Positions 1-7,360 of a stretch of DNA of 8,961 nt are shown here, one piece after another. The stretch is from Hydrogenophaga sp. GTDB lineage: Bacteria; Pseudomonadota; Gammaproteobacteria; Burkholderiales; Burkholderiaceae_C. The DNA is taken from NCBI GenBank assembly GCA_021154985.1, contig JAJNQE010000135.1, forward strand, positions 1 to 8,961. Reading direction: 5' to 3'. Each line of letters opens with the position of its first letter. The first letter of the stretch is position 1. Under the pieces are notes generated by a model. That model was given only the letters and a program-made list of their open reading frames with translations, did not search any database and was not told the origin of the DNA. Made by a program: the position numbers and the translations under genes.

Positions 1-849
1 ATGACCGCATTGTTCGTGGCCTTCGTGATTGCAGCCACCAGTTTCGAGTTTCAGGGGAATCCGGTGCTTGCATCGTTGGGCGCGGACCAGACCACCAGCG
101 CCCTGCAATCGGGCGGCAACATGGAAGGCAAGGAAGTGCGCTTCGGCATCAACGCATCCACACTGTTCGCCGTGATCACGACGGCAGCAAGTTGCGGCGC
201 GGTGATTGCCATGCACGACAGCTTCACGCCGCTGGGCGGCATGGTCCCGATGGTGCAGATGCAGCTCGGCGAGGTGGTGTTCGGCGGCGTCGGTGCAGGC
301 CTCTACGGCATGCTCGTGTTCGCCATCATGGCGGTGTTCATCGCCGGCCTGATGATCGGCCGCACGCCGGCCTACCTGGGCAAGAAGATCGAGGCGCACG
401 AGATGAAGATGGTCTCCATCGCCATCCTGGTGACACCTTTGCTGGTGCTCATCGGCACCGCCGTGGCGGTCATGACCGAAGCTGGCCGCGCCGGCATACA
501 GGACCCGGGTGCGCACGGTTTCAGCGAGGTGCTCTATGCGCTCTCCTCGGCCGCCAACAACAACGGCAGTGCCTTCGCGGGGCTCTCGGCGAACACGCCG
601 TTCTACAACGTGCTGCTCGGCCTGGCGATGGTGTTTGGCCGCTTCGGCGTGATCGTGCCGGTGCTGGCCATGGCCGGGTCGCTGGCCGCCAAGCAGCGCG
701 CTGCTGCCACCGACGGCACCTTGCCCACCCACGGCCCGCTGTTCGTGGCCCTGCTGATCGGCACCGTGTTGCTGGTTGGCTTGTTGAACTTTGTGCCTGC
801 GCTGGCGCTGGGCCCGGTGGCCGAGCACCTGATGCTGTGGGCCCGCTGA
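1..849 (+). CDS. kdpA: Potassium-transporting ATPase subunit KdpA, C-terminal part (5' end outside window)
   Basis: KdpA is the channel-like, K+-selecting membrane subunit of the KdpFABC pump. The 282 residues visible are the C-terminal half of a protein usually about 560-600 residues long, so the ATG at base 1 is an internal methionine and the true start lies to the left. Seen in the sequence: the third selectivity-filter loop (TTAASCGAV, visible residues 60-68), followed by the family-typical MHDSF..LGGMVPM stretch, and the fourth filter loop (AANNNGSAFAG, 184-194) leading into FGRFGVIVPVLAMAGSL. The rest consists of long hydrophobic segments consistent with the last membrane helices. Two filter glycines (66 and 189) match those known to line the pore in E. 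coli KdpA. The stop lies 10 nt before kdpB, so the two are co-transcribed. Identification is secure from the motifs and from the kdpB and kdpC neighbours; only the missing 5' half is unseen. Confidence 0.97.
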   Translation: MTALFVAFVIAATSFEFQGNPVLASLGADQTTSALQSGGNMEGKEVRFGINASTLFAVITTAASCGAVIAMHDSFTPLGGMVPMVQMQLGEVVFGGVGAGLYGMLVFAIMAVFIAGLMIGRTPAYLGKKIEAHEMKMVSIAILVTPLLVLIGTAVAVMTEAGRAGIQDPGAHGFSEVLYALSSAANNNGSAFAGLSANTPFYNVLLGLAMVFGRFGVIVPVLAMAGSLAAKQRAAATDGTLPTHGPLFVALLIGTVLLVGLLNFVPALALGPVAEHLMLWAR

Positions 850-859
850 AAGAACCGAC

Positions 860-2926
860 ATGACCCGCACAACCCTGACCCTGTTTGACCCGGCAATGGT
901 GCGTCCCGCCCTGGTCGACACATTTCGCAAGCTCGACCCGCGCACGCAGTGGCGCAACCCGGTGATGTTCGTCGTCTACCTCGGGAGCGCCTTCACCACC
1001 GCGCTTGCCTTGCAGCAGCCCAATGCCTTCACCGTTGCGGTGGCCCTGTGGCTGTGGTTCACCGTGCTGTTTGCCAACTTCGCCGAGGCACTGGCCGAGG
1101 GACGCAGCAAAGCCCAGGCGGCGTCGCTGCGCGGGCTCAAGCGTGAGACCTGGTCCAAAAAGCTGGAGGGAACCTACGACCGAAACACCGCGCGCACCGC
1201 CATGAAGTGGCTGCCACTGGAGGCCTACAACCTGCGCAAAGGCGACGTGGTGCTGGTGGAGGCCGGGGACATGGTGCCGGCCGACGGTGAAGTGATCGAC
1301 GGCGTGGCCTCGGTGGACGAGAGCGCCATCACCGGTGAATCGGCCCCGGTGATTCGTGAATCCGGTGGTGATTTTTCCGCTGTGACCGGTGGCACGAAGG
1401 TGTTGTCCGACTGGGTGGTGGTGCGCGTGACCGTGAACCCTGGCGAAACCTTCGTCGACCGAATGATCGCGATGGTGGAGAACGCCCAGCGCCAGAAGAC
1501 GCCCAATGAGATCGCGCTCACCATCCTGCTGGTGGCTCTCACCATCGTGTTCCTGGGCGTCGTGGTCACCTTGCTGCCGTTTTCCCTGTTCAGTGTGCAG
1601 GCCAGCGGAGCGGGTGAGCCCGTGAGCCTGGTGGTGTTGGTGGCCCTGCTGATTTGCCTGATTCCCACCACCATCGCCGGCCTGCTCAGCGCCATTGGGG
1701 TGGCCGGCATGAGCCGCCTGCTGCAGGCCAACGTGATCGCCACTTCGGGTCGTGCGGTGGAGGCCGCGGGTGACGTGGACGTGTTGCTCCTGGACAAGAC
1801 CGGCACCATCACGCTGGGCAATCGCCAGGCGTGCACTTTCCTGCCTGCACCGGGTGTGAAGGAAGCCGACCTGGCCGGCGCCGCGCAACTGGCATCGTTG
1901 GCCGACGAAACACCAGAAGGTCGCAGCATCGTGGTGCTGGCCAAGCAGAAGTTCCAGTTGCGCGAACGGGATGTGGAAGCGCTGGGCGCCAGCTTCATCC
2001 ACTTCACGGCGCAGACCCGGATGAGCGGGGTTGATCTTCCGCAGGGCCGCACGCTGCGCAAGGGCGCGGCCGACGCGATTCGAAAACACGTCGAAGCCCT
2101 GGGCGGCAGTTTCCCGGCGGCGTTGCAGGCCACGGTGGACGAGGTCTCGCGTCGCGGCAGCACCCCGCTGGTGGTGAGCGACCGGGAACGAGCGCTGGGC
2201 GTGGTCGAGCTCAAGGACGTGGTCAAGGGCGGCATCAAGGAGCGGTTTGCCGAGCTGCGTCGCATGGGCATCAAGACGGTGATGGTCACCGGCGACAACC
2301 GCCTGACTGCGGCGGCCATTGCTGCCGAAGCTGGGGTCGACGACTTCTTGGCCGAGGCCACGCCCGAGGCCAAACTCAAGCTGATCCGGGAGCATCAGGC
2401 GCACGGCCAGTTGGTGGCCATGACCGGCGACGGCACCAACGACGCCCCCGCGCTGGCGCAAGCCGACGTGGCCGTGGCCATGAACACCGGCACGCAGGCC
2501 GCCAAAGAGGCCGGCAACATGGTGAACCTGGACAGCAACCCGACCAAGCTGATCGAGATCGTGGAGACCGGAAAACAAATGCTGATGACGCGCGGCGCGC
2601 TCACCACTTTCAGCATTGCCAACGACATTGCCAAGTATTTCGCCATCGTCCCCGCGGCGTTCGTGAGCACCTACCCGCAGCTCTCCGCGCTCAACGTGAT
2701 GCAACTCGCCAGCCCCGACTCGGCGATTCTGTCGGCCGTGATCTTCAACGCGCTGATCATCGTGTTCCTCATCCCGTTGGCACTCAAGGGCGTGCGCTAC
2801 CGCGCCGTGGGCGCTGCCGCGCTGCTGCGGCGCAACCTCGCCATCTACGGCCTGGGCGGTATCGTCGTGCCCTTCATCGGCATCAAGGCCATCGATCTGC
2901 TGATTTCTGCCGCCGGTTTCGTTTGA
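860..2926 (+). CDS. kdpB: Potassium-transporting P-type ATPase subunit KdpB
   Basis: This is the catalytic subunit of the Kdp K+ pump; it hydrolyses ATP through an aspartyl-phosphate and drives K+ taken in by KdpA into the cytoplasm. The protein has 688 residues (E. coli 682). Seen: two N-terminal membrane helices (about 33-82, ending in FANFAEALAEGRSKAQA), the actuator loop TGES (158-161), CLIPTTIAGLL in the central helix pair, the phosphorylation site DKTGT (Asp312), nucleotide-domain KGAAD, TGDN (477-480), the hinge TGDGTND (522-528), and C-terminal helices with FSIANDIAKYF (Asp589, Lys592; these correspond to the charged pair described in E. coli). The serine of TGES, a known inhibitory phosphorylation site in E. 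coli, is conserved. The ATG start is chosen because MTRTTLTLFDP aligns with the usual KdpB N terminus; only a weak GAAAG precedes it, so coupling to kdpA is likely. No key residue is missing. Confidence 0.99.
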   Translation: MTRTTLTLFDPAMVRPALVDTFRKLDPRTQWRNPVMFVVYLGSAFTTALALQQPNAFTVAVALWLWFTVLFANFAEALAEGRSKAQAASLRGLKRETWSKKLEGTYDRNTARTAMKWLPLEAYNLRKGDVVLVEAGDMVPADGEVIDGVASVDESAITGESAPVIRESGGDFSAVTGGTKVLSDWVVVRVTVNPGETFVDRMIAMVENAQRQKTPNEIALTILLVALTIVFLGVVVTLLPFSLFSVQASGAGEPVSLVVLVALLICLIPTTIAGLLSAIGVAGMSRLLQANVIATSGRAVEAAGDVDVLLLDKTGTITLGNRQACTFLPAPGVKEADLAGAAQLASLADETPEGRSIVVLAKQKFQLRERDVEALGASFIHFTAQTRMSGVDLPQGRTLRKGAADAIRKHVEALGGSFPAALQATVDEVSRRGSTPLVVSDRERALGVVELKDVVKGGIKERFAELRRMGIKTVMVTGDNRLTAAAIAAEAGVDDFLAEATPEAKLKLIREHQAHGQLVAMTGDGTNDAPALAQADVAVAMNTGTQAAKEAGNMVNLDSNPTKLIEIVETGKQMLMTRGALTTFSIANDIAKYFAIVPAAFVSTYPQLSALNVMQLASPDSAILSAVIFNALIIVFLIPLALKGVRYRAVGAAALLRRNLAIYGLGGIVVPFIGIKAIDLLISAAGFV

Positions 2927-2933
2927 ACCTTCC

Positions 2934-2937
2934 AGGA
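2934..2937 (+). promoter_or_regulatory. Ribosome binding site of kdpC (decides start)
   Basis: AGGA lies 6 nt before the ATG at 2944. It favours that ATG over an in-frame TTG at 2923 that overlaps the kdpB stop codon. Confidence 0.7.
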
Positions 2938-2943
2938 CATCTC

Positions 2944-3576
2944 ATGAACGCAAAACTCCAAACCACCCCCGACACACCCGACGACAAAGCCTCGGTGCTG
3001 CGCCCGGCCCTGGTGCTGTTCACGGTGCTGACACTCGTCACTGGACTGCTTTACCCGCTGCTGGTGACCGGTGTGGCGCAAGTGGTGTTTCCCCACCAGG
3101 CCAACGGCAGTCTGATCGAGCGGGACGGGCAGACCGTGGGCTCCGAACTGATCGGTCAGTCCTTCTCACAGCCCGAGAACTTCTGGGGCCGGCCATCGGC
3201 CACCGGGCCAATGGCTTACAACGCCGCGGCCTCCGGCGGCTCCAACCTGGGCCCCACCAGCCCGGCACTGGCCGATGCCGTGCGCGCGCGCATCGAAGCT
3301 CTGCGCGCCGCCGACCCGGGCAACAGCGCGCCGGTGCCGGTGGATCTGGTGACCGCGTCGGCCAGCGGGCTGGACCCACACATCAGCCTGGCCGCCGCAC
3401 GCTACCAGGTGGCTCGCGTCGCCCGCGCGCGTGGTCTGTCGCCCGAGACGGTCAACGCCCTCGTCGACCAGCACACCGAGAACACGCTGTTTGGTTTCCT
3501 CGGTGAGCCGCGTGTGAACGTGCTCAAACTCAACCTGGCATTGGGTGCGCAGGGGACTCCCCGCGCCATGTTGTGA
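2944..3576 (+). CDS. kdpC: Potassium-transporting ATPase subunit KdpC
   Basis: KdpC is the single-span accessory subunit that sits on KdpA/KdpB and assists assembly and nucleotide or K+ affinity of the pump. From the ATG at 2944 it has 210 residues (E. coli 190). Seen: a short cytoplasmic N terminus, one membrane helix (about 21-45, containing LVTGLLYPLLVTGVAQ), then the family signatures IGQSF (70-74), FWGRPSATGP (80-89), YNAAASGGSNLGPTSP (92-107), DLVTASASGLDPHIS (134-148), and the C-terminal HTENTLFGFLGEPRVNVLKLNLAL (from 177). The last ten residues (GAQGTPRAML) run past the usual end of the conserved core. It starts 17 nt after kdpB and its stop overlaps the GTG start of a small membrane ORF by 4 nt. 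A TTG start at 2923 would add seven residues and is less likely. Confidence 0.98.
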   Translation: MNAKLQTTPDTPDDKASVLRPALVLFTVLTLVTGLLYPLLVTGVAQVVFPHQANGSLIERDGQTVGSELIGQSFSQPENFWGRPSATGPMAYNAAASGGSNLGPTSPALADAVRARIEALRAADPGNSAPVPVDLVTASASGLDPHISLAAARYQVARVARARGLSPETVNALVDQHTENTLFGFLGEPRVNVLKLNLALGAQGTPRAML

Positions 3577-3737
3577 GCACCGGGCTGCACGGCTGGTGGG
3601 AACCGCTGGCGGCGCTGGCCGCCATCGTGTTGCCGTTGATCCTGGCCTGGTGGCTGGTTGCTCGTGGAGCTCGAAGTCCCCGTCAGCGAAAACACAGGGC
3701 GGGTGACAATGCTCCCCAACGACACGATCCGTCCTGA
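3573..3737 (+). CDS. Candidate 54-residue single-span membrane protein between kdpC and kdpD
   Basis: This is an unrecognised small ORF. It starts with GTG at 3573, overlapping the kdpC stop in a GTGA junction (4 nt), and ends with TGA at 3735-3737, 18 nt before kdpD. The predicted protein begins (M)STGLHGWWEPLAALAA, has one hydrophobic helix (about residues 11-30) bracketed by two Trp-Trp pairs (8-9 and 26-27), and ends in a basic hydrophilic tail (residues 31-54, eight Arg/Lys). The positive-inside rule gives N-out/C-in. Codons 1-28 end in G or C in 27 of 28 cases, as in flanking genes; the tail is much looser (about half), so the tail may be weakly constrained. No good Shine-Dalgarno is seen, so expression would rely on coupling from kdpC. 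Size and topology recall KdpF, the tiny lipid-like subunit normally encoded before kdpA, but no sequence match is claimed. It could also be non-functional spacer sequence. Confidence 0.5.
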   Translation: MSTGLHGWWEPLAALAAIVLPLILAWWLVARGARSPRQRKHRAGDNAPQRHDPS

Positions 3738-3755
3738 AGCTCGGTACGAGGCAAC

Positions 3756-6473
3756 ATGTCCGAACCCAATCGCCCCGACCCCGACGCCCTGCTCGCGCAG
3801 GTGCAGGAAGCCGAGGCCCGCGCGCACCGTGGCAGCCTGAAGATCTTCTTTGGCGCATCGGCGGGCGTGGGAAAAACCTATGCCATGCTCTCCGCCGCGC
3901 GGGTCGCCCGATCCCAGGGAACCCCGGTGACCATCGGTGTGGTCGAAACGCATGGCCGCCCCGACACCGAGGCGCTGGCCAAAGACCTGCCCCGTCTGCC
4001 CCTGCGGTCGGTCCCATACCGCGGCCAGCAATTGCACGAGTTCGACATTGACGCGGCACTGGCCTTCGGCGAGCAGCATGACAACGCCTTGGTGCTGCTC
4101 GACGAACTGGCCCACAGCAACGTGGCCGACTCGCGCCACCCCAAGCGCTGGCAAGACGCCGAAGAGCTGCTGGCCGCAGGCATCGACGTGTGGTCGACGA
4201 TGAACGTGCAACACCTGGAAAGCTTGAACGACATCGTCAGCGGCATCACCGGCATCCGCGTCTGGGAGACCGTGCCCGACCGCTTCTTCGACGACGCCGA
4301 CGAGGTGGTGGTGGTCGACCTTCCGCCCGACGAACTGCTGGAGCGACTCAAGGCCGGCAAGGTGTACCTGCCGCGCGACGGCGACAACCGCGCTGAGCGG
4401 GCCGCTGCGAATTTCTTCCGAAAGGGAAACCTGCTCGCGCTGCGCGAGTTGGCGCTGCGCCGCACCGCCGACCGGGTGGACGACGAGATGCGCGCCTACC
4501 GCCAGGGCAGCGCCGACAAGCCCGTCTGGCCCAACCGGGAGGCCCTTCTGGCGGCGGTGGGGCCTGGTTCGAATGGGGAGAAGGTGGTGCGCAGCACCGC
4601 GCGCATGGCGGCCCAGCTGGATGTGCCCTGGCACGCCGTGCACGTGGAGGCGCCGGGTCGGCCTTCGGGTTCGGCCGCACAACGCGCACTGCAGCTCGCT
4701 GAATCGCTGGGGGCGACCACGGCCACGCTCACGGCCCCCGACACGTCCAGTGCGCTGGTGCGCTATGCCCGGGAGCACAACCTGGTGCGCCTGGTGCTGG
4801 GGCGCCGCACCCGCCGCTGGCCCTGGCCGCGCAGCGTGGCAGACCGGGTCGCAGCCCGGGCCGACGACCTGGACCTGGTGCAGGTGGGGCAAGCCGTTGT
4901 CGCCGAGAAGCCCCGGGTGACGGCGGCCCTCGAGACGGATGACATTCAATGGCGAGGCTACCTGTGGGCAGCTGCGGTCTGTTGCTCCACGGCGCTGCTG
5001 GCGACACCGTTGCTGGACGTGCTTGAGCTCAGCAACATCGTCATGCTGTTCCTGCTGGCTGTGGTGGGCGTTGGACTGGTCCACGGCCGGGGGCCGGCGG
5101 TACTCGCGGCATTTCTGGGTGTGGGTCTCTTCGACTTCTTCTTCGTACCACCCCGATTCACCTTTGCCGTGAGCGACGTGCAGTACCTCGTCACCTTTGG
5201 CGTGATGCTGGTGGTGGCGTTGGTGGTGGGCCAGCTCACCGCTGGACTCAAACGGCAGGCCGAGGCAGCGACGCAGAGGGAGCACCGCGTGCGCAGCCTC
5301 TACGACATGTCCCGCGATCTCTCCGCAGCGCTGCTGGGCTCCCAAGTGGCCGACATCGGTGCGCGTTTCCTCACCAGCGAGTTTGGCGCCCGATCCACCC
5401 TGCTGGTGGCAGACGAACACGAAACGCTCCAGTCCATCGAAGGGGGTCGTGCCCCTGTGGACATGGCCGTGGCGCAGTGGGCCTTTGACCGAGGTGAAGA
5501 GGCAGGACGCGGGACAGACACATTGCCCTCAAGCAACAGCCTGGTGCTGCCGCTGAAAGCGCCGATGCGCATTCGCGGCGTGCTGGTGATCGAGCCACCC
5601 CAGGCAAGGCCTTGGAGTCTGGAGCAACGCCGTCTGCTGCAGACCTGCGCTTCGCTGCTGGCGATCTCGCTGGAGCGCATTCACTACATTGAAGTGGCGC
5701 AAAGCAGCACTGTGCAGATCGAGTCCGAACGCCTGCGCAACTCACTGCTCTCAGCGATTTCCCATGACCTGCGCACACCGCTGACCTCGATGGCGGGCCT
5801 GGCCGATGCGCTGGAGCTCACCCCACCGGCGCTGAGCGATGCCCAACGCGAAGTGACCAATGCCATGCGTGAGTCGGCCCAGCGCATGAGCGCGCTGGTG
5901 AACAACCTGCTGGACATGGCCCGTCTCCAGGCGGGTGCCGTGCAGTTGAATCGGGCATGGCAGCCGCTGGAAGAAGTGATCGGCAGCGCGTTGGCGGCTT
6001 GCCGCGGTCCGTTGGCACATCACGATGTCAGAGTGACGCTACCCGACGGGCTTCCGCTGCTCAAACTGGACACCGTGCTGTTCGAGCGCGTGCTCGTCAA
6101 CCTGCTGGAAAACGCCTGCAAATACACGCCCGCGGGCAGTGTCATCGAGATGTCGGCGAGAACGCTGAGCGACACGGTCGAACTCACCATTGATGACCAT
6201 GGCCCAGGACTTCCCCGGGGAGCAGAAGAGCGCGTGTTCGAGAAGTTCGAACGTGGTCAACGGGAAAGTGCCACCCCCGGTGTGGGACTGGGCCTGGCGA
6301 TTTGCCGTGCCATCGTGGCCGCCCACGACGGCACCATCCAGGGTCAGAATCGAAAGAAGCCCGGGTCGTTGGTTGAGGTGGACGGAGCCCGCTTTGTGAT
6401 CTCGCTGCCGCGCGGCACACCGCCAACAGACCTCGGAACCCACATCACTTCGGAAAGTTCGGTCACTTCATGA
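3756..6473 (+). CDS. kdpD: Osmosensitive K+ channel sensor histidine kinase KdpD
   Basis: KdpD is the membrane sensor kinase that responds to K+ limitation or turgor-related signals and phosphorylates KdpE. It has 905 residues (E. coli 894). Seen in order: the KdpD N-terminal domain with Walker A GASAGVGKT (33-41), DELAHSN (Asp116, Glu117) and KRWQDAEELLAAGIDVWSTM; a universal-stress-protein-like domain (about 258-385, with LVLGRRTRR); four membrane helices of the DUF4118 type (about 402-491); a GAF-like linker (about 515-650); the HisKA H-box SAISHDLRTPL with His670 (E. coli His673); and the ATPase N-box (Asn786), G1 DDHGPGLP (813-820) and G2 GVGLGLA (842-848). All catalytic residues are present. 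The ATG start has GAGG 4 nt upstream and gives SEPNRPDPDALL, as in E. coli. The stop overlaps the kdpE start by 4 nt. The small ORF upstream is in the same frame, separated by a TGA six codons before this ATG. Confidence 0.99.
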   Translation: MSEPNRPDPDALLAQVQEAEARAHRGSLKIFFGASAGVGKTYAMLSAARVARSQGTPVTIGVVETHGRPDTEALAKDLPRLPLRSVPYRGQQLHEFDIDAALAFGEQHDNALVLLDELAHSNVADSRHPKRWQDAEELLAAGIDVWSTMNVQHLESLNDIVSGITGIRVWETVPDRFFDDADEVVVVDLPPDELLERLKAGKVYLPRDGDNRAERAAANFFRKGNLLALRELALRRTADRVDDEMRAYRQGSADKPVWPNREALLAAVGPGSNGEKVVRSTARMAAQLDVPWHAVHVEAPGRPSGSAAQRALQLAESLGATTATLTAPDTSSALVRYAREHNLVRLVLGRRTRRWPWPRSVADRVAARADDLDLVQVGQAVVAEKPRVTAALETDDIQWRGYLWAAAVCCSTALLATPLLDVLELSNIVMLFLLAVVGVGLVHGRGPAVLAAFLGVGLFDFFFVPPRFTFAVSDVQYLVTFGVMLVVALVVGQLTAGLKRQAEAATQREHRVRSLYDMSRDLSAALLGSQVADIGARFLTSEFGARSTLLVADEHETLQSIEGGRAPVDMAVAQWAFDRGEEAGRGTDTLPSSNSLVLPLKAPMRIRGVLVIEPPQARPWSLEQRRLLQTCASLLAISLERIHYIEVAQSSTVQIESERLRNSLLSAISHDLRTPLTSMAGLADALELTPPALSDAQREVTNAMRESAQRMSALVNNLLDMARLQAGAVQLNRAWQPLEEVIGSALAACRGPLAHHDVRVTLPDGLPLLKLDTVLFERVLVNLLENACKYTPAGSVIEMSARTLSDTVELTIDDHGPGLPRGAEERVFEKFERGQRESATPGVGLGLAICRAIVAAHDGTIQGQNRKKPGSLVEVDGARFVISLPRGTPPTDLGTHITSESSVTS

Positions 6474-7162
6474 ACATGCTCAGTCCGCAGATCCTCATCA
6501 TTGAAGACGATGCGCACATCCGCCGCTTTGTGCGGTTGACGCTGGAAGCAGAGGGGTACGGCGTTCACGAGGCCGAGGGTTATCAACGAGGTCTGATTGA
6601 AGCCGGCACCCGCAGGCCCGACTTGCTCGTGCTGGACCTGGGCCTGCCCGATGGCGACGGTGTGGATCTGATCCGGGAGCTTCGCCAGTGGTCAGCCATC
6701 CCGGTGATCGTTTTGTCCGCGCGAGCGACCGAGGTCAGCAAGATTGACGCACTCGACGCGGGCGCAGACGACTATCTGATCAAACCGTTTGGCTCGGGTG
6801 AACTGACTGCCCGTGTGCGTGCCCAGTTGCGCAGACACCAGCAGCAAACGCCGGGAGGCGCGCCGCTGATCGAATTTGGAGATATCCGGATTGATCTCGT
6901 GCGTCATGTTGTCGAGCGCGAGGGAGAGGCGCTGCGACTGACGCCCATCGAGTACAAGCTGTTGACCTTGCTTGCCTCTCAACCCGACCGTGTGATCACA
7001 CACGCACACCTGCTGAAGACAGTCTGGGGGCCCGGTCACAGCGAGGACTCGCATTACGTGCGCGTGCACATGGCCAACCTTCGCAAGAAAATCGAAGCCC
7101 AGCCCTCCATGCCGCGGCACCTTGTGACAGAGGCCGGTGTTGGGTACCGATTCAAGTTCTGA
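6470..7162 (+). CDS. kdpE: Two-component response regulator KdpE (OmpR/PhoB family)
   Basis: KdpE is the DNA-binding partner of KdpD; when phosphorylated it activates transcription of the kdp operon. The protein has 230 residues (E. coli 225). Seen: the receiver domain with the acidic pair Glu12-Asp13-Asp14, phospho-acceptor Asp56 in LVLDLGLPDGDG, switch Ser83, and Lys105 in DDYLIKPF; then a winged-helix output domain (about 135-229) with LTPIEYKLLTLLASQPDRVI, the recognition region HYVRVHMANLRKKIE, and the terminal GVGYRF hairpin. The start ATG overlaps the kdpD stop (ATGA). A second ATG two codons later is a possible alternative; GGAAAG lies 12 nt before the first and slightly further from the second. 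Being last in a packed kdpABC-kdpDE unit, it should be autoregulated if the upstream promoter is KdpE-dependent, as known in other bacteria; that promoter is not in the window. Confidence 0.98.
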   Translation: MNMLSPQILIIEDDAHIRRFVRLTLEAEGYGVHEAEGYQRGLIEAGTRRPDLLVLDLGLPDGDGVDLIRELRQWSAIPVIVLSARATEVSKIDALDAGADDYLIKPFGSGELTARVRAQLRRHQQQTPGGAPLIEFGDIRIDLVRHVVEREGEALRLTPIEYKLLTLLASQPDRVITHAHLLKTVWGPGHSEDSHYVRVHMANLRKKIEAQPSMPRHLVTEAGVGYRFKF

Positions 7163-7204
7163 TCGGTAGGTCGTCCGGTTGCGTCGAAGGTCGGCACAGA
7201 GACT

Positions 7205-7224
7205 GCCGGAGCACTGCATCCGGC
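7205..7224 (+). repeat. Small hairpin downstream of kdpE
   Basis: GCCGGA and TCCGGC form a perfect 6-bp stem around an 8-nt loop, 42 nt after the kdpE stop. There is no T-run after it, so it is at best a weak or Rho-assisted end of the kdp transcript. Confidence 0.3.
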
Positions 7225-7229
7225 CTCAA

Positions 7230-7258
7230 CACTGTGTCGACATTGTGTCGACACAGTG
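7230..7258. promoter_or_regulatory. Perfect 13-bp dyad with tandem TGTCGACA palindromes (candidate enhancer/operator)
   Basis: CACTGTGTCGACA (7230-7242) is followed, after a 3-nt TTG spacer, by its exact reverse complement (7246-7258). Each arm contains the self-complementary octamer TGTCGACA (7235-7242 and 7246-7253), offset by 11 bp, about one helical turn, which would place two dimer sites on one DNA face. It is centred near 7244, about 140 bp before the predicted sigma-54 start site at about 7387. Known sigma-54 activators bind such upstream dyads, so an enhancer role is the favoured inference. The same sequence could fold as a hairpin and act as a T-tract-free terminator for kdp; no run of T follows on either strand. 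Confidence 0.5.
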
Positions 7259-7321
7259 GCGAACCCAAACAGGCGCCGCGGCCAGCTCGGCCTCGCCTCG
7301 ACTCCTATAAACCCAACAAAT

Positions 7322-7342
7322 TCAACGCCCTTCAAGCGTTGA
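7322..7342. repeat. 7-bp inverted repeat TCAACGC-N7-GCGTTGA
   Basis: The arms at 7322-7328 and 7336-7342 are perfect reverse complements with a 7-nt spacer (CCTTCAA). The repeat lies 19 bp upstream of the candidate -24 box, a spot where an auxiliary regulator or DNA-bending protein could act. It follows the only AT-rich stretch of the gap (about 7305-7325). No specific binder is recognised. Confidence 0.3.
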
Positions 7343-7360
7343 CACACCCGCGCGCGCCCC

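Noticed and set aside
1..3. ATG at the first base taken as a gene start
   Set aside because: The 282 residues align to the C-terminal half of KdpA. The methionine is internal and the gene is cut by the window edge.
521..2704. Antisense open frame of 727 codons across kdpA and kdpB
   Set aside because: It is a shadow of strongly biased GC-rich coding on the + strand. Its protein is rich in His/Gln/Arg/Gly with no domain, and the + strand carries unmistakable Kdp motifs.
2923..2943. TTG start of kdpC overlapping the kdpB stop
   Set aside because: The ATG at 2944 has AGGA at proper spacing and gives a normal KdpC N terminus. The TTG would add seven residues with no support.
3402..5420. Antisense open frame of 672 codons across kdpC and kdpD
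   Set aside because: Same shadow effect: low-complexity His/Arg/Gly composition, no recognisable motif, and conserved KdpD on the other strand.
7306..7311. TATAAA as a sigma-70 -10 box
   Set aside because: No -35-like hexamer is found 16-18 bp upstream (CAGCTC at 17 bp).
7339..7344. TTGACA as a sigma-70 -35 box
   Set aside because: It is a perfect hexamer, but the bases 16-18 bp downstream (TGGCAC/GGCACG region) do not resemble a -10. The hexamer is better explained as part of the 7322-7342 inverted repeat.
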